Origin: Planctomycetota bacterium
GTDB lineage: Bacteria > Planctomycetota > Phycisphaerae > UBA1845
Direction of reading: 5' to 3'
Length of the DNA stretch: 64,000 bases
Assembly: GCA_016200265.1 (NCBI GenBank)
Contig: JACQFE010000021.1
Coordinates: forward strand, 1-64,000
Shown piece after piece: positions 16,866-25,464 of the stretch. The stretch's first letter is position 1, and each line of letters begins with the position of its first letter. The position numbers were made by a program, and so were the translations under genes. The notes under the pieces were generated by a model. It made no database searches. It was not told where the DNA came from and saw only the letters and a list, made by a program, of their open reading frames with translations.

Positions 16866-18770
16866 TCAAAAAATACCGCCGGCCCCCGCTCTTTCCTTCG
16901 AGGTGTTCGCGGGAATTGGCTCCCGATCCAATGGAAATTGGAGGCTGCAAACGCCATCTTGCATGTCGCTCTCGATCCTAAACCCGCTTTGCTGAAACAC
17001 ACTGAGCATGGCCGAGTTGTCCGCCAGCACTTCAGCGGTGAATCCTGCGACCCCGTGGGCCCGGGCATAGTCGGCAAGGTCTTTGAGCAGTTGCGTCGAA
17101 ATCCCTCGATGTTGCCAATCATCTCGAACCAGAAACGCCACTTCCGCGAAGCTGGAGTTTGGCGTCCGGCGATACTGCGCAATCGCCAGGGCTTTGGCGC
17201 CTGCCCCGGAATTGTCCAGCACCAGAAGCGCCATGTCGTTGGCATAGTCTATACGCATCAACTCCTGGCGTTTGTCGTGCGGCATTGAGGCCAGCATGCT
17301 GAAGAAGCGTTGCTGCACCGACTGCGCCGAGAGACTGTAGAACAGCTCGCGAATCAACGCCTCATCGGTAATCTTCAGGGGTCGGACAAACACGCGGGCA
17401 TTGTCTGCAAGGGCCAGCCAGCGTTCCTGTTCCGTCGGATACAGGGCAACCGAAAGCGGAAGCTCGATCTGATCGAAGTAGATCAACTTGCGTTCCTTGG
17501 CTTCGGCCACGAGCCACGGACGGAACCGAGGATGCGCGATTTCAATCAACGCAAGAGCTCGCTCGCGGATGGTCTTTCCGTGGAGATAGGCGGTCCCATA
17601 TTCGGACACGATGTAATGCACGTCGCCACGACTGGTGACCACCCCCGCTCCCGGTTTCAGCACCGGCACGATGCGCGAAACGGTGCCGTTGCTGGCTGTG
17701 GAAGGGAGGGCAATGATCGGCTTTCCTCCTTTGGATCGCGCCGCTCCGCGGACAAAATCCACTTGCCCGCCAATGCCGCTGTAAAACATCGTGCCCAGCG
17801 AGTCGGCGCAGACCTGCCCGGTCAAATCGACCTCGATCGCCGCGTTGATCGAGATCATCTTGTCATTCTGACCAATGACGTAGGGATCGTTGACGTAGTC
17901 GGAAGGATGGAACTCAACCAGAGGGTTGTTGTCGATGAAGTCATAGAGCCGCCGCGTACCCAGGACAAATGTGGCGATGATCTTGCCCCGGTGAATCGCT
18001 TTTGCAGAATTGGTCACGACTCCTCCCTCGATGAGTCGGATCAAGCCGTCGCTGAACATCTCCGTATGAACGCCGAGATTCTTGAATCCCATCAAGTGCG
18101 GAAGCACCGAATCGGGAATCGTTCCAATCCCCAGTTGCAAGGTGGCCCCGTCTTCAACCAACTGTGCGATCTGCCACCCGATCTTGGCCGCGATCTCATC
18201 CGGAGCGCCGTTCGTCAGCTCCGGAATCGGACGTTCGCTTGGAACAACCAGATCGATGTCGTCGACGTGGATGAAGCAATCGCCAAGGGCCCGCGGCATC
18301 TGGCGGTTCACTTCCGCGACGACAATCTTGGCGCATTCCGACGCGGATTTCACGATATCAGTGGACACCCCGAAGCTGCAAAAACCGTGCTCATCCGGCG
18401 GACTCACCGAAATCAAGGCCACATCAATGGCGACTCGGCCCGTCCGAAACAGCGCGGGAACCTCGGACAAAAAGACCGGCGTGTAGTCTGCCCGACCTTC
18501 GTTGACTGCCTGGCGAACGTTTGGCCCGATGAAGTAGGCGTTGTGCCGAAAGCGACTGCCGAATCGCGGTTCGGCGTAAGTTGCCACCCCAAGCGTGAGA
18601 ATGTGGATGATTTCAGTGTCGCAAAGATCCGCCCGTGCCGAGAGTGCCTCGACCAGAGTCTGAGGTTCGGCCGCTCCCGACCCGATGAACACTCGCTGCC
18701 CGGGGCGGACGCATGCGACGGATTCTCCCGCCGACCGTGTTTTGCTCGCGAATTCGTGGTCCGTGGACAT
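16866..18770 (-). CDS. Acetyl-CoA hydrolase/4-hydroxybutyrate CoA-transferase fused to a GNAT acetyltransferase
   Basis: 634 residues in two parts. Residues 15-440 are a class I CoA-transferase of the acetyl-CoA hydrolase/AbfT type: GSGAAEPQTLV, DEHGFCSFGVS, LQLGIGTIPDSVLPHL, the catalytic Glu near residue 237 in GVHTEMFSDG, and MFYSGIGGQVDFVRGA. Residues about 450-610 are a GNAT domain (VRPLKITDEALIRELFYSL, VAFLVRDDWQHRGISTQLL, the acetyl-CoA pyrophosphate loop). The fusion suggests that acyl-CoA or acetate metabolism is linked to protein acetylation, as in other known CoA-transferase/GNAT fusions. It is flanked by rpsA and a SEC-C protein and seems to be a single transcript. Confidence 0.9.
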   Translation of the reverse strand: MSTDHEFASKTRSAGESVACVRPGQRVFIGSGAAEPQTLVEALSARADLCDTEIIHILTLGVATYAEPRFGSRFRHNAYFIGPNVRQAVNEGRADYTPVFLSEVPALFRTGRVAIDVALISVSPPDEHGFCSFGVSTDIVKSASECAKIVVAEVNRQMPRALGDCFIHVDDIDLVVPSERPIPELTNGAPDEIAAKIGWQIAQLVEDGATLQLGIGTIPDSVLPHLMGFKNLGVHTEMFSDGLIRLIEGGVVTNSAKAIHRGKIIATFVLGTRRLYDFIDNNPLVEFHPSDYVNDPYVIGQNDKMISINAAIEVDLTGQVCADSLGTMFYSGIGGQVDFVRGAARSKGGKPIIALPSTASNGTVSRIVPVLKPGAGVVTSRGDVHYIVSEYGTAYLHGKTIRERALALIEIAHPRFRPWLVAEAKERKLIYFDQIELPLSVALYPTEQERWLALADNARVFVRPLKITDEALIRELFYSLSAQSVQQRFFSMLASMPHDKRQELMRIDYANDMALLVLDNSGAGAKALAIAQYRRTPNSSFAEVAFLVRDDWQHRGISTQLLKDLADYARAHGVAGFTAEVLADNSAMLSVFQQSGFRIESDMQDGVCSLQFPLDREPIPANTSKERAGAGGIF

Positions 18771-18828
18771 GAGCGATCACCTTCCGGTCATCCGCGCAGA
18801 TTCTATCGCGCCGGTGCCGGACGGCGAT

Positions 18829-19035
18829 TCAGGCGTTCTTTCCGCAACACTGCTTGTATTTTTTTCCACTGCCGCACGGGCACGCGTCGTTGCGTTTCGG
18901 TTTCGCTCCGGACTTGACCGGCTCAACCGGCGGCGGCAGAGGATCTTCATCTTCACCGGGAAGCTGCTTGCGATATCCCTTTTCCTGCTCCTCGCGCTGG
19001 TGGAACTTGTCCGGGCGCACATCACGTTTGGCCAT
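18829..19035 (-). CDS. Small SEC-C motif protein
   Basis: 68 residues. The C-terminal end [17 protein letters not shown] is the SEC-C zinc-binding motif, found at the tail of SecA and in many small proteins. The N-terminal part is charged ([19 protein letters not shown]) and unstructured-looking. The start at 19035 follows GGGAG at good spacing, shorter than the open frame to 19095. The motif binds zinc and, in SecA, SecB and ribosomes. What this free-standing form does is not known to me. It is divergent from priA. Confidence 0.8.
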   Translation of the reverse strand: MAKRDVRPDKFHQREEQEKGYRKQLPGEDEDPLPPPVEPVKSGAKPKRNDACPCGSGKKYKQCCGKNA

Positions 19036-19226
19036 TGGAACTCCCTCACTTTGCTCTTGCAACACTTCGGTCGTGCGTCGATACAGCGCACCCATTCTGG
19101 GATCGCACGTTCACTGCGATGCGACGCCTCATGTTTACCCTCAGGCGGAGTCCATGACAAATGTGGGCCAGACCGCATTCCCCGAGGTGCGATGGAAGGA
19201 CTCGGGCCGCGACCTACAATCATCAG

Positions 19227-21509
19227 ATGCACGTCGAGCAGACCGGTAGACTCTGGATCGAAGAAGGCGAGCCGCACGTCGGCACTGTGGCCGACGTGGC
19301 GCCGATCCTCCCCTTGTTCCGAACTCTGACGTTCGGAGTTCCACCGGACATGGAGACTCAAGTCTCGATCGGACAGCGCGTCTCAATTCCAGTGGGTCGA
19401 TCCGGGCGATTGGTTCGCGGATTCGTCATCGGTCTGGACAGGCGCGCCTGGGATAACACCCTGAGACCGATCGACTCGCTGTTGGATACTGAGAGTCATC
19501 TGACTCCGCATCTTGTGGCGCTGGGTCGAGAGATTTCCGAGCATTATCACTGCCCGTTGGGTGCGACGTTGAAGGCGATGACCCCGCAGGCGGTTCGACG
19601 GGGCAGTGGATTGATCCGCGTGCGATATGCCGAATTGACGCAAGATCATCGCGATCCCGAAGACACCGGCGCCAAGCGAGCATCGAAAAAACGACTGACG
19701 GTGATTGAAGCCCTGCGATCTGCAAGCGGATCTGTGTCCGTCCAGGAATTGCGATTGTCAACCGGCGCTTCCTCCGAATTGCTTCGGCGCATGGTCAAAG
19801 ACGGCGTCATCACGATTTCGCATCGTGATATGCCGGGAGAGATTCCCGAACCGCAATGGACCCGCGACGAGCCCGAATTCTCCCTAAACGAGTCTCAGCA
19901 AGCGGCCGTTCGCAATTTGGAAAGCGCGATGACGAGCGGCGGTTTCGGCGTGCGACTTCTCTTCGGCGTCAGCGGATCGGGCAAGACCGAAGTGTATATC
20001 CATGCGATTCGTCGAGCGCTCGCGGACGGCAAGCAGGCCATTCTCCTCGTTCCCGAAATCATGCTCACGACGCAGCTTGTGTCGCGGCTGGCATCGCGAT
20101 TTGAACACGTCGCGGTGGTGCACAGCGAGCTGACCGACGTGCATCGCTCGTTGATGTGGCGGGAGATTGCCGGCGGCGTTCGCGACGTGGTCATTGGAAC
20201 GCGAAGCGCGGTCTTCGCTCCGTGTCCGCGACTTGGGTTGATCTGCGTCGATGAAGAGCAGGAATCAAGCTACAAGAACATGCAGGCCCCGCGGTTCCAC
20301 GTTCGAGACGTCGCCATCATGCGCGCGAAATTGCTGGAAATTCCTGTCGTACTCGGTTCGGCGACGCCTGTCTTGGAAACCTGGCATCGAAGCACGTCGC
20401 ATCCGGCCTACGCCCGCATCGAACTTCCCGATCGCGTCCGCAGTTTGCCATTGCCGGATGTTCACATTGTGGACATGCGCGAGGAGATCATCGAGCAAAA
20501 GCGGCCCGTCATCATCTCGCGACTCATGCAACAAAGGCTGGGTGAGACGCTGTCGCGCGGCGAGCAGGCGATTCTGTTAATGAACCGTCGCGGATTCGCC
20601 AATCGACTGTTTTGTCCACAATGCAAAACGCGAATTACCTGTCCGCAGTGCAACGTCGGTTTGGTCATGCACAGCGCGACCGGGAATTCGATCTGTCATT
20701 ATTGCCATCAGCGGATTGCGACGCCTGCGAACTGCCCAAATCTTTCCTGCGGGGCGGAACTGGTTCACGTTGGATTTGGAACCCAGCGCGTGGAACAAGT
20801 TCTCGCGGAACTGTTTTCGAGCGCGCGGCTGCGGCGGGCGGACAGTGACACGATGCGGCATCGATCGCACTATCAATCGCTGATCGACGACTTCGCCGCG
20901 CGACGCATTGATATTCTCGTGGGCACGCAGATGATCGCGAAGGGCCTGGATTTTCCGGGCGTATCGCTGGTCGGAATTGTCTCAGCTGAGGCGTCGGGTC
21001 TGGCGAGTGATTTCCGCGCTCAGGAACGATTGTTCCAACTGGTCACGCAAACGGCCGGTCGCGCCGGACGCGCCGATGTTCCCGGCCGCGTCATCATCCA
21101 AACAATCACGCCCGATTTGCCCGCCCTTCAGTTCTCATTGCACCATGACTACGCGGGCTTCGCGCAGTGCGAGTTGCGATCGCGGCAGCACGTGGGCTGG
21201 CCGCCGTTTCGAAGACTTGCGCGAATCGTCGTCAGCCATTCGCGCGAAGAAATCGCGCGGCGCGAAGCGGAGATGCTCTTTTCGCGAGTGATTGAGGCCG
21301 TTCGGCAGTCGGGACTACCTGGCGACTTGCTTGGTCCAAATCCATGCTTTTTATCCAGGCTCCGAGGAAAATATCGCTGGGAGCTTCTGATTCGCACAGC
21401 CAACGCCGTCGATCTTTGCCGCCTGATGCAGGAACTCGAATCGAAGAAGGCATTCCGCCCCAAATCCGCTTCCACAATCCTCGACGTCGATCCCGTCGAT
21501 TTTGTGTGA
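19227..21509 (+). CDS. priA: Primosomal replication restart helicase PriA
   Basis: About 760 residues, the usual PriA length. It reloads the replisome at stalled forks as a 3'-5' superfamily 2 helicase. Order: N-terminal 3'-DNA-binding domain, winged helix (TVIEALRSASGSVSVQELRL), Walker A FGVSGSGKTEVY near residue 246, Walker B VDEEQESSYK near 341, an inserted Cys-rich zinc region (CPQCKTRITCPQCNVGL ... CHYCHQRI ... CPNLSCG, about 462-515), then the second RecA lobe with GTQMIAKGLDFPGV and QTAGRAGRADVPG. The DEAH-box His position is Gln here (DEEQ) instead of the usual DEEH. The ATG at 19227 fits the start of the conserved fold. Confidence 0.93.
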   Translation: MHVEQTGRLWIEEGEPHVGTVADVAPILPLFRTLTFGVPPDMETQVSIGQRVSIPVGRSGRLVRGFVIGLDRRAWDNTLRPIDSLLDTESHLTPHLVALGREISEHYHCPLGATLKAMTPQAVRRGSGLIRVRYAELTQDHRDPEDTGAKRASKKRLTVIEALRSASGSVSVQELRLSTGASSELLRRMVKDGVITISHRDMPGEIPEPQWTRDEPEFSLNESQQAAVRNLESAMTSGGFGVRLLFGVSGSGKTEVYIHAIRRALADGKQAILLVPEIMLTTQLVSRLASRFEHVAVVHSELTDVHRSLMWREIAGGVRDVVIGTRSAVFAPCPRLGLICVDEEQESSYKNMQAPRFHVRDVAIMRAKLLEIPVVLGSATPVLETWHRSTSHPAYARIELPDRVRSLPLPDVHIVDMREEIIEQKRPVIISRLMQQRLGETLSRGEQAILLMNRRGFANRLFCPQCKTRITCPQCNVGLVMHSATGNSICHYCHQRIATPANCPNLSCGAELVHVGFGTQRVEQVLAELFSSARLRRADSDTMRHRSHYQSLIDDFAARRIDILVGTQMIAKGLDFPGVSLVGIVSAEASGLASDFRAQERLFQLVTQTAGRAGRADVPGRVIIQTITPDLPALQFSLHHDYAGFAQCELRSRQHVGWPPFRRLARIVVSHSREEIARREAEMLFSRVIEAVRQSGLPGDLLGPNPCFLSRLRGKYRWELLIRTANAVDLCRLMQELESKKAFRPKSASTILDVDPVDFV

Positions 21510-21679
21510 CCGTATGGACACCTTGCTGATCTGGTAGCCCGATAACGCACAACACCGATGCCAATTCATCGCTGTGCCGCGGCCGGCATATCGTACTCTT
21601 CTTCCGGAGAATTGGATGAATCCCGCGCGAACAACGCGTTCGTGCATGAAGATCGCCTGTTACATGGCTGGGCACGATC

Positions 21680-22078
21680 ATGATCGACACGACCGCTTCT
21701 GAAATCGGCAAGCTCACCGAACGATCGATCCACGAATTGTTGGAGCGGCGGAGCCGCTCGGCGTTGACGTCGGACAAATCCTGCCGCCGCACCGCAACCC
21801 GATGGGCGTTTCCCGGCGCGGTCGAGCTGTGGATTCCTGATCACGGCGAAGAGCGATATTCACTGGCCACTTCGATGAATTTGAGCACGACCGGGATCGG
21901 AATTCGCTGTGAAGAGGAGTTGACGCCGGGACTGCAAATCGGACTGGCGATCCACGAGCCGGAAGCGAGCCTGCACGGCCATGCCCTTGTGCGCCACTCC
22001 ACGCGAACGAATTGCGGCGACTACATCGTCGGATTGGAATTCACGTTCGACTCGGGTGAATTCGGTCGCGCCGCTTGA
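21680..22078 (+). CDS. PilZ-domain protein, putative c-di-GMP receptor
   Basis: 132 residues. CRRTATRWAFPGAVEL resembles the RxxxR arm and SMNLSTTGIGI the (D/N)xSxxG motif of PilZ domains; these two sites wrap around cyclic di-GMP. A final β-strand VGLEFTF matches the end of the fold. The first 40 residues are helical and lack membrane or signal features, so the protein is cytoplasmic. It follows priA by 170 bp on the same strand and may be separately expressed. Whether it binds c-di-GMP depends on the imperfect first motif; the target process is unknown. Confidence 0.75.
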   Translation: MIDTTASEIGKLTERSIHELLERRSRSALTSDKSCRRTATRWAFPGAVELWIPDHGEERYSLATSMNLSTTGIGIRCEEELTPGLQIGLAIHEPEASLHGHALVRHSTRTNCGDYIVGLEFTFDSGEFGRAA

Positions 22079-22154
22079 ACGGGTGCCATGCCCAAGCCAG
22101 GCGCAGCCTGGCGCCGGCATGTAACTTGAAGACTTGGCGGAGATGCGCGGCGTG

Positions 22155-22176
22155 CTACTGGCGGCTTGCCTGCCAG
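22155..22176. repeat. Short dispersed repeat (CTGGYRGCTTGCCTGCCAG), copy 1
   Basis: CTACTGGCGGCTTGCCTGCC at this place is nearly identical to CCACTGGTAGCTTGCCTGCC at 26676-26697. Both are partly palindromic and lie in spacers. Just upstream, at 22093-22120, is a further hairpin of CCAGGCGCAGCCTGG type. Confidence 0.6.
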
Positions 22177-22204
22177 CGCGAATGCAAGATCGATTCCAAT
22201 CCTC

Positions 22205-22275
22205 GTCATTCTGATCCTTGGCTCGCCAAGGCGCAGAATCTCGAATGCGAGATGCTCCGCTGCGCGCAAAATGAC
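22205..22275. repeat. GTCATTCTGA palindromic repeat, copy 1
   Basis: It begins GTCATTCTGA, contains CAGAATCTCGAATGCGAGAT, and ends with an inverted AAAATGAC. It is a longer imperfect palindrome of the widespread 'GTCATTCTGAG...AGAATCTC...GAGATGCTTCGC...CATGAC' kind. Other copies are at 37960-38028 and 46740-46809. Confidence 0.75.
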
Positions 22276-22327
22276 AATCGTAAAATTGCTTCCAGCAAGA
22301 ATGGCGTGTTTGGCGAATCCAGGAAAA

Positions 22328-22795
22328 CTATCGCTTGGAGAACTGGAAGCGCTTGCGAGCCCCGGATCGGCCGTACTTCTTACGCTCCACTTCGCGTGAA
22401 TCGCGCGTGAGCAGGTCCTGGCCTTTCAGCTTGGACTCGTAGGCGACGTCCGCCTCAATCAGCGCACGTGATAATCCGAGAACTACCGCGCCTGCCTGTC
22501 CGCTGATCCCGCCGCCATGCACGTTGACAAAAACATCGAATGAACTTGCGGCCTCGACGACCTGAAGCGGATTCCGAACAGCATTGCGATCCTTCGGAAG
22601 GCGGAAAAAATCATCGACTTCGCGGTCATTGATGAGAAACTTACCCGTACCCGGCTTGATACGAACCCGCGCAACGGACGATTTTCGACGACCGGTTCCC
22701 CAATGAAACGGCCGCTGCGGAGTCAACATACGACTCGGTCTCGCGGGTTGCGGTTCGGCTGGAGCAACGGTCATTGAAGGGGCTTCAGTCATCAT
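22328..22795 (-). CDS. rpsI: 30S ribosomal protein S9 (uS9)
   Basis: 155 residues. The core is WGTGRRKSSVARVRIKPGTG, NVHGGGISGQAGAVVLGLSR and the C-terminal tail LTRDSREVERKKYGRSGARK ending in FQFSKR, whose Lys-Arg end reaches the P-site tRNA. An N-terminal extension of about 30 residues rich in Pro and Ala precedes the core. It follows rplM by 62 bp in the conserved rplM-rpsI order. The start at 22795 is the first of two adjacent ATGs; a shorter start at MTVAPAE is also possible. Confidence 0.95.
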   Translation of the reverse strand: MMTEAPSMTVAPAEPQPARPSRMLTPQRPFHWGTGRRKSSVARVRIKPGTGKFLINDREVDDFFRLPKDRNAVRNPLQVVEAASSFDVFVNVHGGGISGQAGAVVLGLSRALIEADVAYESKLKGQDLLTRDSREVERKKYGRSGARKRFQFSKR

Positions 22796-22857
22796 GTCGT
22801 GTTTCTTTCCTGCTCGGTCGGGTTATTATTCCTTGCGCTGCGAATCGAATCGCTTGA

Positions 22858-23307
22858 TCAGCAATTGATTTCCATCGGTTCCGGCTTCTGGGCCCCATGC
22901 GGATGATGCTCGCCCTTGTAAACCTTTAGCTTCTCGAGCATGTGCCGGCCGAGGGCATTCTTCGGTAGCATCCGGCGGACGGCGGTTTCAATCACCCGCT
23001 CCGGATACCGCTTCATGACAGTGTGAAACGGGATTTCCTTGTATCCGCCGGGATAATGTGAATACCTCGGGTACTTCATTTCGTTTGCCTTATTGCCGGT
23101 CAGCTTAAATTTGTTCGCGTTCGTGACCACGACGAAATCGCCGGTGTCAACGTGCGGAGTGTATTGCGGCTTATGCTTGCCCATGAGAACAGTGGCGATT
23201 CGCGTCGCGAGCCGACCCAAAACCTTGTCGCGAGCATCAACATGAAGCCATCGCTGTTCGACGTTGCCGTTCTTGGCCAGGAAACTTGATATTCTGCACT
23301 TTGGCAT
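22858..23307 (-). CDS. rplM: 50S ribosomal protein L13 (uL13)
   Basis: 149 residues. Core motifs are RWLHVDARDKVLGRLATRIA, VLMGKHKPQYTPHVDTGDFV, NANKFKLTGNK, YPGGYKEI, AVRRMLPKNALGRHMLEKL and VYKGEHHPH. It is an early assembly protein of the large subunit. I chose the ATG at 23307 because GAAGG lies 8 bases upstream and the product then begins MPKCRISSFLAK like its homologues; the frame is open to 23409. The rplM-rpsI promoter should lie in 23308-23493, where there is no gene. Confidence 0.94.
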   Translation of the reverse strand: MPKCRISSFLAKNGNVEQRWLHVDARDKVLGRLATRIATVLMGKHKPQYTPHVDTGDFVVVTNANKFKLTGNKANEMKYPRYSHYPGGYKEIPFHTVMKRYPERVIETAVRRMLPKNALGRHMLEKLKVYKGEHHPHGAQKPEPMEINC

Positions 23308-23493
23308 TTCTTCAACCTTCATCCACAATCTCGATGCAGGGCACTCCCACAGCGAGGGATCGATGAGGATACTGAAAGATCGGCCGCCGTCAAATCCAGG
23401 AATTGCCATTTATCGGACGTTGAGCCGAATTGAGGTCGCCGGGACTGTGCTTCGGGACAGTCGGCTAACCCAATGCGACGCTTCGCAACTTTG

Positions 23494-24423
23494 TTAGTAA
23501 TCCGTGCGGCTGAATTTGAACATCGCGATCAGCACGACGCACACTTCAAAAAGAAGCGACGAACCGATGATGACAACCGGGTTCATCGCCGCACGCTGGG
23601 CTTCTTGTTTTTCCGCACGCTGGACCAATTCCCGATCTTTGGTGGTTTCCGGCTCGACCAAGAACAAGAAATTCGTGGCATGTCCCCAGCGCTTGGCCAA
23701 TCGCGTCATATCCGATGTCTTGGGGACGATCCAACGCGCCGTGCGTGCGGTGTGATATGCGGCCTCGCTCTTCTGCCAATCCGGATAGAGAACGAACATG
23801 TCGTCCAGCGACTGCACCCCGGCAATGATCACCCACCCCAGCAAGGTGAGGAGAATCGCCGTGATCGTGCTGCGCGTGATGAGGCCCACGAGTGCGGAGA
23901 TGCAATACAGAAAACTGAAAAGGAGAATGATCAGAGGGATGGACAACAAATATCCCGGTAACCACACGTTCCAGCGGACGCCCGCCACGAGAAATGTCAG
24001 GACCACAAAAAACGCCGTCTGAACGCCGAGAAAAGACATCGCGCCCAAATAGCGGTAAAGCAAAAGCCGCCATCGTGGAATCGGCTTGGACAAGACCAGG
24101 TCGACCGTCCCGCGCTCGACGAAATTGGGGATGAAGTTGGCCGTGGCGATCACACTCAAGACAATCCCAACGAAACCCAAAACATGATCCATGATTCCGT
24201 CGATGATGACGGCCGCAAGGCGATCGGCCCGCAGTCCGTCGGCAGACGTGAACGCCGACGTCTCAATCGTCCACATGCCGAACATGATGTCCACTCGGCC
24301 GGGCTGAAAACTCACGCAGAACATCGCCGCCGCGACCACAGAGGACAACAGAAGCATGACCCAAAAGATCTTTCGATCCTTGGATTCGCGGAAGCTGTCG
24401 ATGATGATCGCCCAGAATTGCAT
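23494..24423 (-). CDS. ABC-2 type transporter permease
   Basis: 309 residues with about six membrane segments (WVMLLLSSVVAAAMFCVSF at 18-40, then near 80-110, 130-160, 170-190, 195-215 and at the C-terminus). NFVERGTVDLVLSKPIPRW is the typical cytoplasmic loop of NosY/ABC-2 permeases. A large loop lies between the last two membrane segments. It follows the ATPase gene by 9 bp on the same strand, so they form one exporter. The cargo cannot be inferred. Confidence 0.82.
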   Translation of the reverse strand: MQFWAIIIDSFRESKDRKIFWVMLLLSSVVAAAMFCVSFQPGRVDIMFGMWTIETSAFTSADGLRADRLAAVIIDGIMDHVLGFVGIVLSVIATANFIPNFVERGTVDLVLSKPIPRWRLLLYRYLGAMSFLGVQTAFFVVLTFLVAGVRWNVWLPGYLLSIPLIILLFSFLYCISALVGLITRSTITAILLTLLGWVIIAGVQSLDDMFVLYPDWQKSEAAYHTARTARWIVPKTSDMTRLAKRWGHATNFLFLVEPETTKDRELVQRAEKQEAQRAAMNPVVIIGSSLLFEVCVVLIAMFKFSRTDY

Positions 24424-24432
24424 CTTGCTAGC

Positions 24433-25383
24433 TCACCTCGCGCCGCGCGGGTTCGGTTTCGCGGTCATCGCCTCCACAAAAATTTCCTCAAGGCTCAGCT
24501 TGCGCGGCTGGACTGATTCAATCAGTACGCCCGCGCCACGCAATACGTCAATGGCCGCATTCACTTTCCCGACATCGCGCCCCGGAAACGTCACGACGTC
24601 GCCATCGAGGTGGCCTCCAAGCGCGCGAAGCTTTTCACCTTCGGCGCCGACTTGTCCTTTGAAGTGAACGCGATATTCGAGCGTCCGCTCGGTCAACTCC
24701 GAGAGTGTTCCCTGCCTCGCGACAAGCCCATCGACGAGAATCGAAACGCGATCGCACACCATTTCCAATTCGCTGAGCAGATGCGAATTGAGCAACACCG
24801 TTGTGCCCTTGGACTTCAGTTCGAGCAGCAGTTGCCGCACGTCACGCCGACCCACCGGGTCGAGTCCGTCCGTCGGTTCATCAAGCACAACCAGCTCCGG
24901 ATCATTCATCAGCGCTTGTGCGATTCCAAGCCGTTGGATCATACCTTTTGAATATCGATCGATGCGCGTGTTCGCCCACGCGGTCATGCTCACTCGATCG
25001 AGCAGTCGCGGAGCATTTGCCTTTCGCTTAGCCAACGGAACTTTCGCCAGCGCGGCGTAATAGTCCAGCAATTGTGCTCCGGTGAGATATCCCGGAAATC
25101 GATGGCTCTCCGGCAAATATCCCACGCGAGCGAGTTTGCCACGATGACCAAGCGGACGGCCTAGGATCGTGCCAAACGCCCTCGTGGGCTTGACCACCGT
25201 CATCATGATCTTAACCAGCGTCGTCTTGCCCGCTCCATTGGGCCCGAGCAATCCAAAAATCTCACCGCGACCGACCTGAATATTCACGCCCTTAAGCGCC
25301 TGGACCCTCCCCCTGTACGTCTTGCGGACGTCGATCAGGTCGACCGCCCAGTTGGTCATTTCGGTGATGGCGAGAGCCGTCAT
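24433..25383 (-). CDS. ABC transporter ATP-binding protein
   Basis: 316 residues. Walker A LLGPNGAGKTTL, Q-loop region VGYLPESHRFPGYLT, signature YSKGMIQRLGIAQAL (SKGMxQ type, as in ABC-2 partners), Walker B LVVLDEPTDGLDPVGR and switch His NSHLLSELEMV. The C-terminal 80 residues are the usual extension of CcmA/NosF-type ATPases. It pairs with the following permease. Upstream, between this gene and miaA, lies a long inverted repeat, so miaA and this unit may be transcribed separately. Confidence 0.9.
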   Translation of the reverse strand: MTALAITEMTNWAVDLIDVRKTYRGRVQALKGVNIQVGRGEIFGLLGPNGAGKTTLVKIMMTVVKPTRAFGTILGRPLGHRGKLARVGYLPESHRFPGYLTGAQLLDYYAALAKVPLAKRKANAPRLLDRVSMTAWANTRIDRYSKGMIQRLGIAQALMNDPELVVLDEPTDGLDPVGRRDVRQLLLELKSKGTTVLLNSHLLSELEMVCDRVSILVDGLVARQGTLSELTERTLEYRVHFKGQVGAEGEKLRALGGHLDGDVVTFPGRDVGKVNAAIDVLRGAGVLIESVQPRKLSLEEIFVEAMTAKPNPRGAR

Positions 25384-25408
25384 TGTTTTCGCAACATCGC
25401 CTTTTTAT

Positions 25409-25464
25409 TGTGGGACCGACTTTCCCGTCGGTCTTTGATAACAGACTGGAAAGTCCGTCCCACA
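25409..25464. repeat. 56-bp inverted repeat, possible terminator or REP element
   Basis: TGTGGGACCGACTTTC and GAAAGTCCGTCCCACA pair over 15 of 16 bases around a 24-base loop that itself carries GACTTTC/GACTGG-type repeats. It abuts the miaA stop codon and ends 26 bp before the ABC ATPase start, so it could stop miaA transcription. Confidence 0.7.

Noticed and set aside
17310-18917. 535-residue open frame on the + strand
   Set aside because: It lies wholly opposite the CoA-transferase/GNAT gene, which has clear motifs; its translation is Arg/Asp-rich and without family features.
25409-25464. Insertion sequence ends
   Set aside because: The inverted repeat encloses only 24 bases and no gene, so it is treated as a hairpin repeat or terminator.
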